Positions 61,419-64,000 of a stretch of 64,000 nt of DNA are shown piece after piece. The first letter of the stretch is position 1, and each line of letters starts with the position of its first letter. Both the position numbers and the translations under genes were made by a program. The notes under the pieces are model-generated. The model ran no database searches. It saw nothing but the letters and a program-made list of their open reading frames with translations, and had not been told where the DNA came from. Source of the stretch: Candidatus Legionella polyplacis (GTDB lineage: Bacteria; Pseudomonadota; Gammaproteobacteria; Legionellales; Legionellaceae); NCBI RefSeq assembly GCF_037013735.1, contig NZ_CP135136.1, forward strand, positions 372,001 through 436,000, written 5' to 3'.

Positions 61419-62312
61419 TTATGAATAGTTTATTTTTTTGTTTTTGTATCCCCATCCTAATTTAATTTTTAAGCTTTTGTAATATTGATAATTGTTTGGA
61501 TGTAGTATTCTAAGTTTTTTGTTACTATTTTTAATAGATATATACTGACCAGGTTTAATTAATGTATATTTTTGTCCATCACAGCTGATGAAAATTGTGT
61601 TTTTGTTACGTTTATTGATTTTTATATTTATTTTTGATTTTTGATCAATTATTAAAGGTCGAGAATTTAAGTTATGTGAGGATATAGGTGTTAATATAAT
61701 TGCATGAAGTTTTGGATGAACAATAGGTCCTCCTGCTGATAAAGAATAAGCTGTTGATCCTGTTGGAGTTGCCAGAATTATTCCATCTGAACAATAGTGA
61801 TTTACGAAATATTTATTGATATAAATATCGAATTCAATAAGATATGTTTTTATTCCTTTACTTAATACAATATCGTTTAGTGCATCTTTTTGATAATATA
61901 TTTTTTTTCCATTATAAATAGATAAATGAAGTAAAGATCTAATTTCTTCTTGGTAATTTCCGGAGAAAATAGAATTTAAATTTTTTTTTAAATTGTTTGG
62001 AGATATGTCTGTTAAAAATCCTAAATTTCCTTGGTTAATACCTATAATTGGTATGTTAGCTTGAATAGCTATTTGTGCTGCGGATAGTAGACTTCCATCT
62101 CCTCCTATTACAACAATTAAATCATATTTTTTTATTAGTTTATAATCTGGATTTGCTTTTTTTAATTTAAAAATTTTTGTTATTTTGTAATCCAAAAAAT
62201 ATTTTATATTATTATTTTTTAGATATTCAATTAAGTTATGTAAGCTTTGATTAATGTTTTGTTTTTTTTGTTTTTTTCTTATGTATATAATGATATGATT
62301 GATTTTTTTCAT
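61419..62312 (-). CDS. nadK: NAD kinase
   Basis: Phosphorylates NAD to NADP, the only route to NADP in most bacteria. It has 297 residues. The catalytic GGDGSLLSAAQIA lies near residue 74, followed by INQGNLGFLTDI, ALNDIVLSKG (NAD site), SDGIILATPTGSTAYSLSAGGPIVHP and the C-terminal SCDGQ. The glycine-rich and aspartate residues needed for catalysis are all there. It is convergent with the zinc-finger gene. Confidence 0.95.
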   Translation of the reverse strand: MKKINHIIIYIRKKQKKQNINQSLHNLIEYLKNNNIKYFLDYKITKIFKLKKANPDYKLIKKYDLIVVIGGDGSLLSAAQIAIQANIPIIGINQGNLGFLTDISPNNLKKNLNSIFSGNYQEEIRSLLHLSIYNGKKIYYQKDALNDIVLSKGIKTYLIEFDIYINKYFVNHYCSDGIILATPTGSTAYSLSAGGPIVHPKLHAIILTPISSHNLNSRPLIIDQKSKINIKINKRNKNTIFISCDGQKYTLIKPGQYISIKNSNKKLRILHPNNYQYYKSLKIKLGWGYKNKKINYS

Positions 62313-62818
62313 TAGATTAAGATCCTATATTTTTTGCAGTTGTTATATATGATTAATTAGTGATTATTATATAAAATTGTATTAATAAAACTTAGTTTCT
62401 ATAAAATTTAATGAATTTTAAATAAATTTTTAGTAAAAATTTTGATTTGTTTTTTTATGAAATTTTTTGAGGATTAACATAATTTTGACTTTAATAGTTA
62501 AATTAGAATGTTTGATAAAAGTAAGAAGTATTATATATAGAAATTTTATTTCTACAATATTTATTGATCCGTAATTTATTTATTTATATTAAATATGTTA
62601 TTTTAATTTATATATAAGTTATTTTTATAGAATTTAATATTGTAGATATAAGAGTTTTTATTTTTTGGTTTTTTATTATTTTTTTAGTTAAATAGTTTTA
62701 GTGATAGAGTTAGTTGATTGTTAGATAATTAGTACAAGAATAATTACTATAATTTTAGTAATAATTTTAATAAAATTGATTTTATCTTAATATAGTTTAG
62801 TTATAGATTTGATTTGTT
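62313..62818. other. Intergenic region nadK/BenE
   Basis: 506 AT-rich bases between divergent genes. I see a small inverted repeat (ATTACTA/TAGTAAT near 62745-62764) that is too AT-rich to call an operator or terminator. No gene or RNA can be supported. Confidence 0.45.
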
Positions 62819-64000
62819 ATGAAAAAATATATAAATTTTTCTAATTTAAATGCTGGTTTTACAGCTGTAATGGTTGGTTTTTTTAGTTCTTCTGCTGTAA
62901 TTTTTCAATTACCTTTAGCATTTGGTTTAGGTTTAAAGGAAGCTAGTTCTTGGATTTTTGCTTTAAGCGTAGGAATTTTTTTAACTTGTGTTGGATTTTC
63001 TGCATATTATAAAATGCCTATTTTAACAGCATGGTCAACTCCTGGTGCTGCTTTTTTAATTACTAATATTTATTGTGGAGTTTCATTAAATGAATTTATT
63101 GGTATATTTATGTTTTGTGGTTTTTTGACAGTTTTATTTGGAATAACGGGTTGGTTTAAAAATATAATTATGCGGATACCTAAGTTTATTGTTTATTCAA
63201 TGTTGTCTGGAGTTTTATTACATTTTGGTATAAATTTTTTTAAAGCGATGCAAAGTCAATTTTTATTAGTTCTTTCTATGTATTTTGTTTATTTAATAGG
63301 GAAAAGAATATTTAATGAATATATTATTTTTTTAGTATTATTTATTGGTATTTTAATATCTTTTTTAAAAAAATTATTAATTTTTCATCCTTTATATTTT
63401 AATTTGATTGAATTAACTTATATAAAACCAAAGTTTTCTTTTTACTCTTTGGTTAATATTGGTTTACCATTATTTTTTATAATGATGATGACTCAAAATC
63501 TTCCTGCAATTACAATTATTAATTCTTTTAAATATAATCCTCCAATTTCATCTTTAATTATTTGGATTGGGATTATTACGATTTTTTTAGCTCCTTTTGG
63601 TTGTTATGCTATTAATTTGTCTACATTTACTGCTCCTATATGTATGGGAAGTGATGCACATAAAGATCCATCTAAACGTTATAAATCAGTTGTTTTTGCA
63701 GGATTTTTTTTTCTTTTTATAGGATCAATTGGTGGATCTTTAATGTTTTCTATACTTAGCATATTTCCTAAAGAATTAATTACAGCTATTACTGGTTTAT
63801 CATTATTAAGTATCATTAGTGAAAGTTTATATATGTCTTTTAATATTGTTGATCAGTATGCTAAAGAAGCATCTCTTGTTACTTTTATTATTATTTTTTC
63901 TGGTATTTCTTTTTTAGGAATAAGTTCTATATTTTGTGGATTAATATTTGGGTTATTTGTTTACTTTTTAAAAAAAAAAGGTTTTTTTTATAAAAAGGAA
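62819..64000 (+). CDS. BenE-family (benzoate/H+ symporter-like) transporter, cut by window edge
   Basis: Open frame of 394 codons from the ATG at 62819 to the right edge, read by hand. It begins MKKYINFSNLNAGFTAVMVG and has about 11-12 membrane segments. The segment MPILTAWSTPGAAFLI near residue 80 and PLAFGLGLKEASSW are hallmarks of the BenE family (E. coli YdcO), whose members have 390-400 residues, so it is nearly complete. The last residues KKKGFFYKKE suggest that the C-terminus is close. BenE is named for benzoate uptake in Acinetobacter, but the substrate here is unknown. Confidence 0.87.
   Translation, partial: MKKYINFSNLNAGFTAVMVGFFSSSAVIFQLPLAFGLGLKEASSWIFALSVGIFLTCVGFSAYYKMPILTAWSTPGAAFLITNIYCGVSLNEFIGIFMFCGFLTVLFGITGWFKNIIMRIPKFIVYSMLSGVLLHFGINFFKAMQSQFLLVLSMYFVYLIGKRIFNEYIIFLVLFIGILISFLKKLLIFHPLYFNLIELTYIKPKFSFYSLVNIGLPLFFIMMMTQNLPAITIINSFKYNPPISSLIIWIGIITIFLAPFGCYAINLSTFTAPICMGSDAHKDPSKRYKSVVFAGFFFLFIGSIGGSLMFSILSIFPKELITAITGLSLLSIISESLYMSFNIVDQYAKEASLVTFIIIFSGISFLGISSIFCGLIFGLFVYFLKKKGFFYKKE

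Noticed and set aside
62745..62764. ATTACTA/TAGTAAT inverted repeat upstream of the BenE gene
   Set aside because: All A/T except two pairs, and not near a recognisable promoter; too weak for an operator or terminator.

Overview
The window comes from a very AT-rich, strongly reduced gammaproteobacterial genome that uses the standard code (TGA is a stop, for example at rho). The gene at 9259-10224 has the signal peptide and N-terminus of the Legionella major outer membrane protein. The YadG/YadH pair, the tyrS type, SpmA/SpmB and a Pht-like MFS carrier also fit Legionellaceae. From memory, the size reduction and base composition resemble the louse endosymbiont 'Candidatus Legionella polyplacis'. 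That name is an inference; the Legionella-type symbiont character is well supported. I see no mobile elements, phage genes, CRISPR or long repeats.

Layout. 1-5.7 kb (mostly minus): gcvPA (cut by the edge), gcvH, an ABC exporter, panB, tRNA-Leu, psd. 6-12.3 kb: rho, a small membrane protein, rpiA, dcd, the major porin, then the redox group peroxiredoxin, monothiol glutaredoxin and Fe-SOD. 12.4-20.6 kb: rlmB-rnr, ffh, apaH, ksgA and a full-length glutamine-synthetase-like ORF without catalytic residues. 20.7-30 kb: prfB-lysS, uppS-cdsA, bamA, fabZ, serS. 30-43.4 kb: cold-shock protein, PAP2 phosphatase, DUF1820-hpt, sua5, a flavin reductase, rpmB-rpmG, trmB, two AP endonucleases, rpmE, MFS carrier, spmA-spmB, tyrS. 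43.4-48.8 kb: an intact rRNA operon (promoter, boxA, 16S, tRNA-Ala, 23S, 5S) and tRNA-Val. 48.8-56.5 kb: thrS-infC-rpmI-rplT-pheS-pheT and rplM-rpsI. 56.6-64 kb: nnr-tsaE-amidase-miaA, a zinc-finger protein, nadK and a BenE-type transporter cut by the right edge.

Most genes serve translation (four aminoacyl-tRNA synthetases including two-subunit PheRS, RF2, IF3, six ribosomal proteins, rRNA/tRNA modification), envelope upkeep (BamA, UppS, CdsA, Psd, amidase), redox defence and some cofactor steps. Ancestral clusters keep their order with members missing: no dxr-rseP between cdsA and bamA, no skp/lpxD/lpxA/lpxB around fabZ, no mutL between the amidase and miaA, no ihfA after pheT.

Main points for a second look: (1) the glutamine synthetase homologue that keeps its scaffold but has lost every metal, ammonium, glutamate and nucleotide residue I could align; (2) two genes, rpiA and the PAP2 phosphatase, each out of frame by one base exactly at a homopolymer (A10 and T9), which suggests rescue by slippage; (3) AU-rich extensions in 23S helices 25 and 45, the classical intervening-sequence sites; (4) an Nnr whose epimerase loop is destroyed while its dehydratase half is intact; (5) an Ffh with an almost methionine-free M domain and an altered GTPase motif; (6) an infC that apparently begins at ATT inside the thrS stop.
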